5,143 nucleotides of DNA, from the NCBI GenBank assembly GCA_019417145.1, contig DXVY01000146.1:1-5143 (forward strand), in the 5' to 3' direction. The stretch is from Clostridiales bacterium. GTDB lineage: Bacteria > Bacillota > Clostridia > Oscillospirales > Acutalibacteraceae. A program made the position numbers and the translations under genes. This document shows, one piece after another, positions 1 to 4,924 of the stretch. Within the stretch, counting starts at the first letter, position 1. Each line of letters opens with the position of its first letter. Under the pieces are notes generated by a model. The model worked only from the letters and a program-made list of their open reading frames with translations, was not told where the DNA came from and did not search any database.

Positions 1-222
1 CTGCTGCTCTCCCTGCACAAAGCGGAGTTTGCCAGCGACGAGCTGGCGCTGGCGGCCTACCACGCCGGCCGGGGCAGCGTCAACAAGTGGCTTTCGGACG
101 ACGCCTACACCCACGACGGGGAAAGCCTGCATACCGTGCCCTACGCCGACACCAGCGCGTATATTGAAAAGGTAATGAAAACCAAGGCGGCTTATGAAAA
201 GCTGTATGGAAAGGAAGGATAA
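1..222 (+). CDS. Lytic murein transglycosylase, C-terminal fragment
   Basis: Frame 1 is open from the left edge to TAA at 220-222, giving the last 73 residues of a protein that starts outside the window. Residues 17-31 hold the signature of the C-terminal half of the SLT (soluble lytic transglycosylase, GH23-type) domain, with AYHAG at 19-23 followed by G-x-V-x-x-W-L. Residues 46-58 (VPY, then D-T-x-x-Y-I-x-x-V) are the usual closing motif, and a Tyr-rich tail ends at LYGKEG. Such enzymes cleave the MurNAc-GlcNAc bond of peptidoglycan outside the cytoplasm, forming 1,6-anhydroMurNAc. The catalytic Glu and any signal peptide would lie upstream and cannot be checked. The usual Asn of AYNAG is His here. 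The next gene starts 4 nt after the stop and its ribosome binding site lies inside this CDS, so the two are probably co-transcribed. Confidence 0.85.
   Translation: MLLSLHKAEFASDELALAAYHAGRGSVNKWLSDDAYTHDGESLHTVPYADTSAYIEKVMKTKAAYEKLYGKEG
211..218 (+). promoter_or_regulatory. Ribosome binding site deciding the aminopeptidase start
   Basis: AAGGAAGG lies within the last codons of the transglycosylase gene and 8 nt before ATG 227. It favours that start over the in-frame ATG at 194. Confidence 0.8.
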
Positions 223-226
223 ACAA

Positions 227-1636
227 ATGGCGGAAAAGAAGAAGACCGGGGCGGAAAAGCTGCGGGAGAAGCTCTTTATGCAAAAGGAAAACGGCTGTAA
301 GGCCGCGGGCGAAAAGGCGGTGGATGCCGCCGACGCCTTCTGTGAGGACTATAAAAAGTTTTTGAACCGGGCCAAGACCGAGCGGCTGGCGGTGGCGGCG
401 GCGATAAAGCTGGCCGAAAAGGCCGGCTTTGTCCCCTTCGACCCTAAAAAGACCTACCAGCCCGGCCAGCGGGTATATGTGAACAACCGGGACAAGGCGG
501 CCATCTTCGCGGTTATGGGCAAACGGCCGGTGGAGGAAGGGGTGCGTATTTCGGCGGCCCATATCGATTCCCCCCGGCTGGATCTCAAGCCCAACCCCCT
601 GTATGAGTCCGACGAGCTGGCCCTTTTTAAGACCCATTATTACGGCGGCATCAAAAAATACCAGTGGACCGCCATTCCCCTGGCCCTCCACGGGGTGGTG
701 GTCAAGAAGGACGGCAAGCGGGTGGAGGTTTCGGTAGGCGAACAGGCCGACGAGCCCTGTTTCGTGGTCACCGATCTGCTGCCCCATCTGGCTACCGAAC
801 AGTCCAAGCGCACCCTGGCCGGCGGCATCAAGGGGGAGGAGCTGAATATCCTGGTGGGCAGCCGGCCCTTTAAGGCGGACGAGGGGAGCGAGCTGGTCAA
901 GCTGAATATCCTGCACATCCTGTATGAGAAATACGGGATCAAGGAGGAGGATTTCCTCTCGGCCGAGCTGGAATGCGTACCGGCCTTTGAGGCCAAGGAC
1001 CTAGGCCTGGACCGCTCCATGATCGGGGGCTACGGCCACGACGACCGGGTCTGCGCCTATCCCGCCCTGCGGGCGGCCCTGGACGTTGAGGATCCGGAAT
1101 ACACCGCCGTGACCATCCTGGCCGACAAGGAGGAGATCGGCTCGGAGGGCAACACCGGCCTGCAATCCAAGTACTTTGTCTATTTCATCAACGATCTGGC
1201 CGCCTCCCAGGGCGGCGAGGGCTACCGGGCCCTGTCCCGTTCCCAGTGCCTGTCGGCCGATGTGAACGCGGCCTTTGATCCCACCTTCCCCGACGTAATG
1301 GAAAAGCGCAACGCCGCCCAGCTCAACCGGGGCGTGGTGATCACCAAGTATACCGGCTCCAGGGGCAAGAGCGGCACCTCCGACGCCTCGGCCGAATATA
1401 TGGCCAGGATCCGGGCGCTGCTGGATAAGAACGACGTGATCTGGCAGACGGGAGAACTGGGCAAGGTGGACATGGGCGGCGGCGGTACGGTGGCCATGTA
1501 TATCGCCAACCTGGATGTGGACGTTGTGGATCTGGGGGTGCCGGTGCTGTCCATGCACGCGCCCTTCGAGGTGGTGGCCAAGCTGGACGTGTATATGGCC
1601 TACAAGGCCATGCTCGCCTTTTACAGCGAGGCCTAG
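227..1636 (+). CDS. M18 family zinc aminopeptidase
   Basis: This 469-residue protein matches the usual length of bacterial M18 aminopeptidases (aspartyl aminopeptidase / aminopeptidase I family), cytoplasmic two-metal enzymes that remove N-terminal residues from peptides. Expected metal-site motifs occur in order: HID at 112-114, HDDR at 271-274, DKEEIGSEG at 300-308 (catalytic and ligand Glu at 302-303), SADVNAAFD at 343-351 and MHAPFE at 443-448. A GGGGT turn at 417-421 is also typical. All putative ligands are present, so the enzyme is probably active; substrate preference cannot be read from sequence. I chose ATG 227 because AAGGAAGG at 211-218 sits 8 nt upstream. An in-frame ATG at 194 would lie deep inside the transglycosylase gene and lacks this spacing. 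The tight link with the transglycosylase suggests a shared role in growth or peptide recycling, which is an inference. A hairpin terminator follows at 1658-1704. Confidence 0.95.
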   Translation: MAEKKKTGAEKLREKLFMQKENGCKAAGEKAVDAADAFCEDYKKFLNRAKTERLAVAAAIKLAEKAGFVPFDPKKTYQPGQRVYVNNRDKAAIFAVMGKRPVEEGVRISAAHIDSPRLDLKPNPLYESDELALFKTHYYGGIKKYQWTAIPLALHGVVVKKDGKRVEVSVGEQADEPCFVVTDLLPHLATEQSKRTLAGGIKGEELNILVGSRPFKADEGSELVKLNILHILYEKYGIKEEDFLSAELECVPAFEAKDLGLDRSMIGGYGHDDRVCAYPALRAALDVEDPEYTAVTILADKEEIGSEGNTGLQSKYFVYFINDLAASQGGEGYRALSRSQCLSADVNAAFDPTFPDVMEKRNAAQLNRGVVITKYTGSRGKSGTSDASAEYMARIRALLDKNDVIWQTGELGKVDMGGGGTVAMYIANLDVDVVDLGVPVLSMHAPFEVVAKLDVYMAYKAMLAFYSEA

Positions 1637-1657
1637 CCGGATCAAAAGGGATAGATA

Positions 1658-1704
1658 CGCCGGGACGGCCGTTCCACGAGGACGGGGCGCCCCGGCGCTT
1701 TTTC
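1658..1704 (+). terminator. Intrinsic terminator of the aminopeptidase gene
   Basis: CGCCGGG (1658-1664) pairs perfectly with CCCGGCG (1691-1697). An inner helix CCGT (1669-1672) / ACGG (1682-1685) stacks within it. The outer stem is followed by C and then five T (1699-1703). It starts 22 nt after the aminopeptidase stop codon, on the expected strand. Confidence 0.7.
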
Positions 1705-1782
1705 TTCCGGCGGGGGGCGGAAAGCCGGTTGCCGTCGGCCCCGGCCGGACCCCGGTTCTGTCTTGCAAGGGAAGGCCTGCCT

Positions 1783-2040
1783 GGTTTTCCATCGGGTGGG
1801 CCGGGCTCTCCCGGCCGGTTTTCCATCGGACGAGTCGGACACTCCCGGCCGGTTTTCCACCCGGCGGGCCGGACACTCCCGGCCGGTTTTCTACCCGGCG
1901 GGTCGGACACTCCCGGCCGGTTTTCCATCGGGCGGGTCGGAACCTCCCGGCCGGTTTTCCACCCGGCGGGCCGGACACTCCCGGCCGGTTTTCCATCGGG
2001 TGGGTCGGGCCTCTCCCGGCCGGTTTTCCATCGGGCGGCG
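1783..2040 (+). repeat. 34-bp tandem repeat array, each complete unit a potential RNA hairpin
   Basis: GGTTTTCC (GGTTTTCT in copy 4) recurs at 1783, 1817, 1851, 1885, 1919, 1953, 1987 and 2022. The period is exactly 34 bp six times and 35 bp once, and the eighth copy decays after about 18 bp. Each unit has three blocks: GGTTTTCC; a variable ten-base block of ATCGGG type (copies 1, 2, 5, 7, 8) or ACCCGG type (copies 3, 4, 6); and a 3' part ending CTCCCGGCC. Copies 3 and 6 are identical. In every complete unit the end of the variable block pairs with the terminal CCGGCC: GGCCGG or GGTCGG, a 4-6 nt loop, then CCGGCC, followed by the next unit's GGTTTTCC. Copy 1 makes a 7-bp stem at 1799-1816 and copy 7 a 7-bp stem at 2003-2021. 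Because 34 is not a multiple of 3, the array would read all three frames in turn, which argues against coding. Its function is unknown; a minisatellite or a series of weak terminator-like hairpins are both possible. Confidence 0.9.
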
Positions 2041-2069
2041 CATCCGCTCTCATGCCCGAGGCCATCCGC

Positions 2070-2103
2070 GCCCTTTTCCCGCCCTTTAGGGCGGGAAAAG
2101 GGC
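2070..2103 (+). terminator. Perfect 15-bp hairpin, possible terminator
   Basis: GCCCTTTTCCCGCCC (2070-2084) is followed by a TTTA loop (2085-2088) and its exact reverse complement at 2089-2103, then TTTATAG on the plus strand. The stem is unusually long and perfect, but the T-tract is short. It could stop readthrough from the aminopeptidase unit or the repeat array before the PARG promoters, or be a structural DNA or RNA element. The minus strand has no T-tract after the stem. Confidence 0.6.
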
Positions 2104-2147
2104 TTTATAGGCGGGGATTCCGTATTTATTTTTTTGCCTTCCAATGT

Positions 2148-2177
2148 TTGACTATTTTGGTTCATTCTGGATATAAC
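2148..2177 (+). promoter_or_regulatory. Sigma-A-like promoter P1 upstream of PARG
   Basis: TTGACT (2148-2153) and TATAAC (2172-2177) are separated by 18 nt in an AT-rich island between GC-rich blocks. It points towards the PARG gene, with a start expected near 2184. Confidence 0.55.
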
Positions 2178-2188
2178 GCCAAAAACGG

Positions 2189-2217
2189 TTGAAAGTCATG
2201 TGATATTGTAGTAATAT
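2189..2217 (+). promoter_or_regulatory. Sigma-A-like promoter P2 upstream of PARG
   Basis: TTGAAA (2189-2194) and TAATAT (2212-2217) have the ideal 17-nt spacer. Transcription would begin near 2224, giving a leader of about 67 nt. The -10 region includes a small inverted repeat, ATATT near 2204 with AATAT near 2214, which could be an operator but may simply reflect AT-rich sequence. Confidence 0.6.
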
Positions 2218-2244
2218 ATTCATATCTGAGAGCGCAGGCTGTAG

Positions 2245-2262
2245 GTCGGCGGTAGGGCCGGC
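2245..2262 (+). other. Leader hairpin of the PARG transcript
   Basis: GTCGGC (2245-2250) pairs with GCCGGC (2257-2262), with one U-G wobble, around a GGTAGG loop. The stem ends 12 nt before the Shine-Dalgarno sequence. It does not obviously sequester that site, so any regulatory role is uncertain. Confidence 0.35.
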
Positions 2263-2274
2263 ACGCGTCCGCTT

Positions 2275-2282
2275 AAGGGAGG
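2275..2282 (+). promoter_or_regulatory. Ribosome binding site of the PARG gene
   Basis: AAGGGAGG lies 8 nt before ATG 2291. This is a strong match that fixes the start. Confidence 0.8.
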
Positions 2283-2290
2283 TTAACGTC

Positions 2291-3187
2291 ATGGAGGGAA
2301 AAGGTGGGGAAGGCGCCGCCGGCCGGTCGCCCCGCAGGGCCTTTACGCAGATCGCGGCGGAAAACGAAAGGCTGATTCGGAGCGGGGCCTTTGCGCCCGA
2401 TTGGCTGGGAAAGCGGGGACAAAGCCGCATGCTTCGCCAATGCAAGGAGGTGGATATCCTCCGGCTCCCCGACCTGCAAAATCTGCGGGAGGGGTTCTGG
2501 GAACGGCATAAGCCGGAGGATCCGGCGGCCCGGCCGGTCTGCCAGGTATCCAACGAGGATTGCTGCACGGCGGCCAGGCGGCTGGCCGACCGGAACAAGC
2601 CGCTGGTGATGAATTTTGCCAACCCGTACAGTCCGGGCGGCGGCTATCTGAACGGGGCGGCGGCCCAGGAGGAATCCATCTGCCGGCGGACCACGCTGTA
2701 CGCATCCCTGTCCCATCCGGAGGCCTACGAGGTCTACCGCTTTAATCGGATGCTGCACCGGCCCACCGATTCGGGCTGCATGATCTGGTCGCCCCATGTG
2801 TATATTTTCCGGGATGGCCGGCTGCATGTGAGCGAGGACGTGGTGGAGATATCGGTGCTCAGCGTACCCGCGCCCAACCTCAACGGACCGGCCGCCCATG
2901 TGGAGCCGGCGGAGATCGACCGGGTCATGTACCGGCGGTTGCAGAATTTTCTCATGAAGGCGGTGGAGGAGGACTGCCGTTCCCTGGTGCTGGGCGCCTG
3001 GGGCTGCGGCGTATTCGGCCACGACGCCGGGCGGGTGGCCGGCTATTTCCGCCGGGCGCTGTTCGAGGAGGGCTTCGGGGCCTTCTTCAAGGAAATTGTC
3101 TTTGCCGTGCTGGACCATTCGGTGGGGCAGCGGAATTTCCGCGCCTTTTGCCGGGAATTTGCCGACCTGGCCCAGATCGTGGAATAA
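2291..3187 (+). CDS. Bacterial-type poly(ADP-ribose) glycohydrolase, TIGR02452 family
   Basis: The 298-residue product matches the microbial PARG-like family (TIGR02452, with the DUF2263/PARG_cat N-terminal domain and a macrodomain fold). The PARG catalytic signature GGG-x(6-8)-QEE is intact: GGG at 116-118, seven residues, then QEE at 126-128, preceded by NFANPYSP (108-115). The second of the paired glutamates is the catalytic acid in characterised PARGs. The macrodomain ligand loop GAWGCGVFG lies at 235-243. Such enzymes hydrolyse ribose-ribose bonds of poly(ADP-ribose), releasing ADP-ribose in the cytoplasm; its targets here are unknown. The first 16 residues are Gly/Arg/Lys-rich and look disordered, and no signal peptide or membrane segment is seen. 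The start is set by a strong ribosome binding site. Two tandem promoters precede it and a long hairpin begins 6 nt after its stop, so it is probably monocistronic. No ADP-ribosyltransferase or toxin partner lies in the window. Confidence 0.88.
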   Translation: MEGKGGEGAAGRSPRRAFTQIAAENERLIRSGAFAPDWLGKRGQSRMLRQCKEVDILRLPDLQNLREGFWERHKPEDPAARPVCQVSNEDCCTAARRLADRNKPLVMNFANPYSPGGGYLNGAAAQEESICRRTTLYASLSHPEAYEVYRFNRMLHRPTDSGCMIWSPHVYIFRDGRLHVSEDVVEISVLSVPAPNLNGPAAHVEPAEIDRVMYRRLQNFLMKAVEEDCRSLVLGAWGCGVFGHDAGRVAGYFRRALFEEGFGAFFKEIVFAVLDHSVGQRNFRAFCREFADLAQIVE

Positions 3188-3193
3188 ACAAAT

Positions 3194-3264
3194 AGCCGTT
3201 GCACAAAGGGTCAAAAAGCGGCGGGCTTTGCTCCCGCTTTACAATGACGCGTTGTGCAACGGCT
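3194..3264. terminator. Long nested hairpin between convergent genes
   Basis: AGCCGTTGCACAA (3194-3206) is exactly complementary to TTGTGCAACGGCT (3252-3264). Inside it, GTCA (3210-3213) pairs with TGAC (3245-3248). Inside that, 3215-3226 pairs with 3230-3240 around a TTT loop, with one bulged C at 3222 and one G-T wobble. The whole forms a single 71-base imperfect hairpin. On the minus strand the inner stem is followed by a run of T (complement of 3213-3217), as expected for a terminator of the leftward acetyltransferase genes. On the plus strand TTTGT follows the outer stem, just after PARG. A two-way terminator is the simplest reading. The 13-bp terminal inverted repeats also fit a small non-autonomous mobile element. 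Confidence 0.7.
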
Positions 3265-3290
3265 TTGTAATGTCTGCCTTTGTAGTGTCC

Positions 3291-3307
3291 GGCGCATGTA
3301 TGGCGCC
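3291..3307. repeat. Small inverted repeat downstream of the acetyltransferase stop
   Basis: GGCGC (3291-3295) and GCGCC (3303-3307) surround a 7-base spacer in the short gap between the long hairpin and the end of the leftward gene. No T-run follows on either strand, and I assign it no role. Confidence 0.35.
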
Positions 3308-3347
3308 TGGGGGTCTGCTTGCTTTTGCGAGTGGACGGCGGGCCCGC

Positions 3348-3977
3348 TCAGTTTGATTCGGCCCACAAGGCCTGCGCCGTTTCCTCGTCGATTTCTCTTT
3401 TCTTAAAATAATACTTTTTGTCCTCTTCGGTTATCTCGCGAATGACCTTACAGGGATTCCCGGCCGCAAAAGACCAGTCGGGGATGTCCTTCGTGACCAC
3501 GCTTCCCGCCCCGATCACTACATTATTGCCGATATGAACGCCGGGGCAGACCACGGTATGCCCGCCGATCCATACGTTATCCCCCACCGTGACGGCGATG
3601 CCGTATTCGTATCCCAGGCTCCGTGCGCCGGGGTGCAGGGTATGCCCTGCGGTGTAAATGGATACGTGGGGGCCGAGCATACAGTTATCCCCCAGCTTTA
3701 CCTTCACATTGTCGAGAATGGTGCAGTTGAAATTGATAAAGCAATTTTTGCCCACCTCGATATTGAACCCGTAATCGCAATAGAAGGGGGGATTGAGAAA
3801 GGTTGTGGCGTCGGATTTCCCGAAAAGCCGGTTGACGATGGCGCGAATCCCGTCGAAATCCCATCTGTCGGCCGTGTTCAGTTCCTGGGTAAGCCGTCTG
3901 GCCCTTTTCATTTCCACCCAATCGGCCTGGTCGGCGATAAACAACATTTCCTTTTCTCTTCGCTCTTTGCTGGTCAT
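3348..3977 (-). CDS. Maltose/galactoside O-acetyltransferase family enzyme (distal gene)
   Basis: The product has 209 residues. An N-terminal maltose-acetyltransferase (Mac) helical region spans about 9-60 (E-K-E-M-L at 8-12, then a charged helix), followed by a left-handed beta-helix of hexapeptide repeats from about 70 to 178. The presumed catalytic His is H112 in YTAGHTLHP (108-116), at the place of the active-site His of LacA and maltose acetyltransferase. The C-terminal coil has IGAGSVVTKDIP (155-166) and GNPCKVIREI (173-182), both typical. These trimeric cytoplasmic enzymes transfer acetyl from acetyl-CoA to a sugar hydroxyl; the acceptor cannot be told from sequence, so a lacA or maa name is not justified. 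I start at ATG 3977 because AAGGAG (3985-3990) sits 7 nt upstream; the open frame to 4178 overlaps the preceding gene. It is the second gene of a pair, 20 nt after its paralogue. Confidence 0.88.
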   Translation of the reverse strand: MTSKERREKEMLFIADQADWVEMKRARRLTQELNTADRWDFDGIRAIVNRLFGKSDATTFLNPPFYCDYGFNIEVGKNCFINFNCTILDNVKVKLGDNCMLGPHVSIYTAGHTLHPGARSLGYEYGIAVTVGDNVWIGGHTVVCPGVHIGNNVVIGAGSVVTKDIPDWSFAAGNPCKVIREITEEDKKYYFKKREIDEETAQALWAESN

Positions 3978-3997
3978 GTCCCTACTCCTTTCGGCGA

Positions 3998-4618
3998 TTA
4001 TTTTTTTGCCCTTTGCAAGATGCTGTCGGCTGGGGTGATTTCCCTCTGTACGGTACAGGGGTTGCCATAGGCGACCACCCCCGGCGGGATATCCTTTGTG
4101 ACGACGCTGCCCGCTCCGATCACGCTTCGGTCGCCGATGGTGACGCCGCCGCAGATGGTGACATGGGAAGCGATCCATACGTCGTTGCCGATTTTGATGG
4201 GTTTGCCGTATTCATAGCTGTGCTTTGCGCCGGCAGGGTCGGTCTTGATCCTGCGTTCCTCGGCAATGAGGGAATGCAGACCGGTGGCCAGGGTGCAATA
4301 CGGGCCGATCATTACGTTGTCGCCGATCTCCACCCTGTTTCCGCCGCTGAAATGGAAATGGATGTTGGAATAGAAATTTTTGCCGATTTTTATATCTCTG
4401 CCGTTGTCGATATAAATGGGCCTTTCCATGGTGCGGTAGTCGCCGAAGGCATCCGTTCCGAAAAGCTCCTTGAGCAGGGCCTGCTGCTTTTCATAATCGT
4501 CCACGCCCAGCGCATTATATTGGTCGCACAGGCGACGGCTCCTTTTCAGCTCTTTGCCAAGTTCCTCATCGTGGGAATCGAAAATCATACCGTTGTACAT
4601 CTTTTCAAGCTCGGTCAT
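3998..4618 (-). CDS. Maltose/galactoside O-acetyltransferase family enzyme (proximal gene)
   Basis: The product has 206 residues with an N-terminal Mac-type region (E-K-M-Y-N-G-M at 5-11, helical to about 55) and hexapeptide-repeat coils from about 65 to 188. The likely catalytic His is H115 in ATGLHSLIAEERR (111-123), where relatives usually read T-H-P. The loop from ERR (121-123) to YEYGKP (135-140) has 11 residues (124-134), longer than usual. The coil IGAGSVVTKDIP (167-178) and GNPCTVQREI (185-194) closely match the downstream gene, so the two are paralogues. It should acetylate a sugar or glycan acceptor using acetyl-CoA; the acceptor is unknown. ATG 4618 is preferred because AAGGAGAGG (4629-4637) lies 10 nt upstream. 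A TTG start at 4666 would add 16 residues but has no better ribosome binding site. The promoter at 4695-4724 reads directly into this gene. Confidence 0.87.
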   Translation of the reverse strand: MTELEKMYNGMIFDSHDEELGKELKRSRRLCDQYNALGVDDYEKQQALLKELFGTDAFGDYRTMERPIYIDNGRDIKIGKNFYSNIHFHFSGGNRVEIGDNVMIGPYCTLATGLHSLIAEERRIKTDPAGAKHSYEYGKPIKIGNDVWIASHVTICGGVTIGDRSVIGAGSVVTKDIPPGVVAYGNPCTVQREITPADSILQRAKK

Positions 4619-4694
4619 AGAATTCCCGCCTCTCCTTGTCGTCCTTATGGGCGCTTGTTTATGCAATCTCCAGTCGACCCCTTGCTGTTTTTCT

Positions 4695-4724
4695 ATTATA
4701 ACACAATGGTTTTGCCCGTTTCAA
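4695..4724 (-). promoter_or_regulatory. Extended -10 sigma-A promoter of the acetyltransferase pair
   Basis: On the minus strand TTGAAA (4724-4719) and TATAAT (4700-4695) are separated by 18 nt. A TG dinucleotide one base before the -10 makes it an extended -10 promoter. A start near 4688 would leave a leader of about 70 nt before ATG 4618. Confidence 0.75.
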
Positions 4725-4733
4725 CCGACCAAA

Positions 4734-4770
4734 GGGCGGCCCGGGCGGGTAAACGGCCGGACCGCCGCCC
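4734..4770. repeat. GC-rich inverted repeat between divergent promoters
   Basis: GGGCGGC (4734-4740) and GCCGCCC (4764-4770) form a 7-bp stem with a 23-base loop, between the leftward -35 element and the AT-rich region serving the rightward promoter. No T-run follows on the plus strand and only TTT on the minus strand, so a terminator is doubtful. Its role is unknown. Confidence 0.4.
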
Positions 4771-4820
4771 CGGATTACAAAAAAATTCCAAAATATGCAT
4801 GGGAATCCTGTATTTAAGGT

Positions 4821-4847
4821 TTGACATAGGCGCGTCGGGGGTATAAA
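4821..4847 (+). promoter_or_regulatory. Rightward promoter with perfect -35 element
   Basis: TTGACA (4821-4826) is a perfect -35. TATAAA (4842-4847) lies 15 nt away, shorter than ideal; TAAACT (4844-4849) gives 17 nt but is a poorer match. Transcription would begin around 4854-4857. Confidence 0.5.
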
Positions 4848-4873
4848 CTAAAAATATATAGCCGTCCCCGACG
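4833..4873. promoter_or_regulatory. Inverted repeat bracketing the -10 and start site, possible operator
   Basis: CGTCGGGG (4833-4840) and CCCCGACG (4866-4873) are exact 8-bp inverted repeats with 25 bases between them. The left arm lies in the promoter spacer and the right arm just after the expected start. This suits a repressor site with half-sites about three helical turns apart. The right arm alone would be in the transcript, so an RNA hairpin from this promoter is unlikely. Confidence 0.4.
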
Positions 4874-4900
4874 AGACCGGCCCTTGGCCCTGCCGGCGCG

Positions 4901-4924
4901 GGGGCGGGCGGCTTTGCCCCTTTT
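4901..4924 (+). terminator. Terminator-like hairpin after the 4821 promoter
   Basis: GGGGC (4901-4905) pairs with GCCCC (4916-4920), followed by TTTT (4921-4924). The stem is short but GC-only. With the promoter at 4821 it would define a transcript of about 70 nt. Confidence 0.4.

Larger units (their letters stand above)
1637..2290. other. Gene-free intergenic region, 654 bases
   Basis: I find no credible protein gene here. Long open frames do cross it, but only because the 34-bp repeat is GC-rich and almost free of stop codons; none has a ribosome binding site or recognisable protein content. In order the region holds the aminopeptidase terminator, about 75 bases of GC-rich sequence with nothing recognised, the 34-bp tandem array, a perfect 15-bp hairpin, a sharp switch to AT-rich DNA near 2120, two tandem sigma-A-like promoters, and the leader of the PARG gene. 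Confidence 0.85.

Noticed and set aside
80..916. 278-codon minus-strand open frame
   Set aside because: It is the antisense shadow of the transglycosylase end and the aminopeptidase gene, whose protein signatures are clear on the plus strand.
1783..2040. CRISPR array
   Set aside because: The whole 34-bp period is repeated and the variable block has only two recurring forms, so there are no unique spacers. No cas genes are in view.
1001..2165. Long minus-strand open frames of 354 and 274 codons
   Set aside because: They combine the antisense of the aminopeptidase gene with the stop-poor repeat. No ribosome binding site or recognisable domain is seen.
1515..2192. Proline/glycine/arginine-rich repeat protein on the plus strand
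   Set aside because: The frame starts inside the aminopeptidase gene without a ribosome binding site and crosses its terminator. The other two plus frames are equally open, as expected of noncoding GC-rich repeats.
2273..3214. 313-codon minus-strand open frame
   Set aside because: It is antisense to the PARG gene, which has an intact catalytic signature and a strong ribosome binding site.
4013..4846. 277-codon plus-strand open frame
   Set aside because: It is antisense to the proximal acetyltransferase gene, whose hexapeptide repeats are unmistakable on the minus strand.
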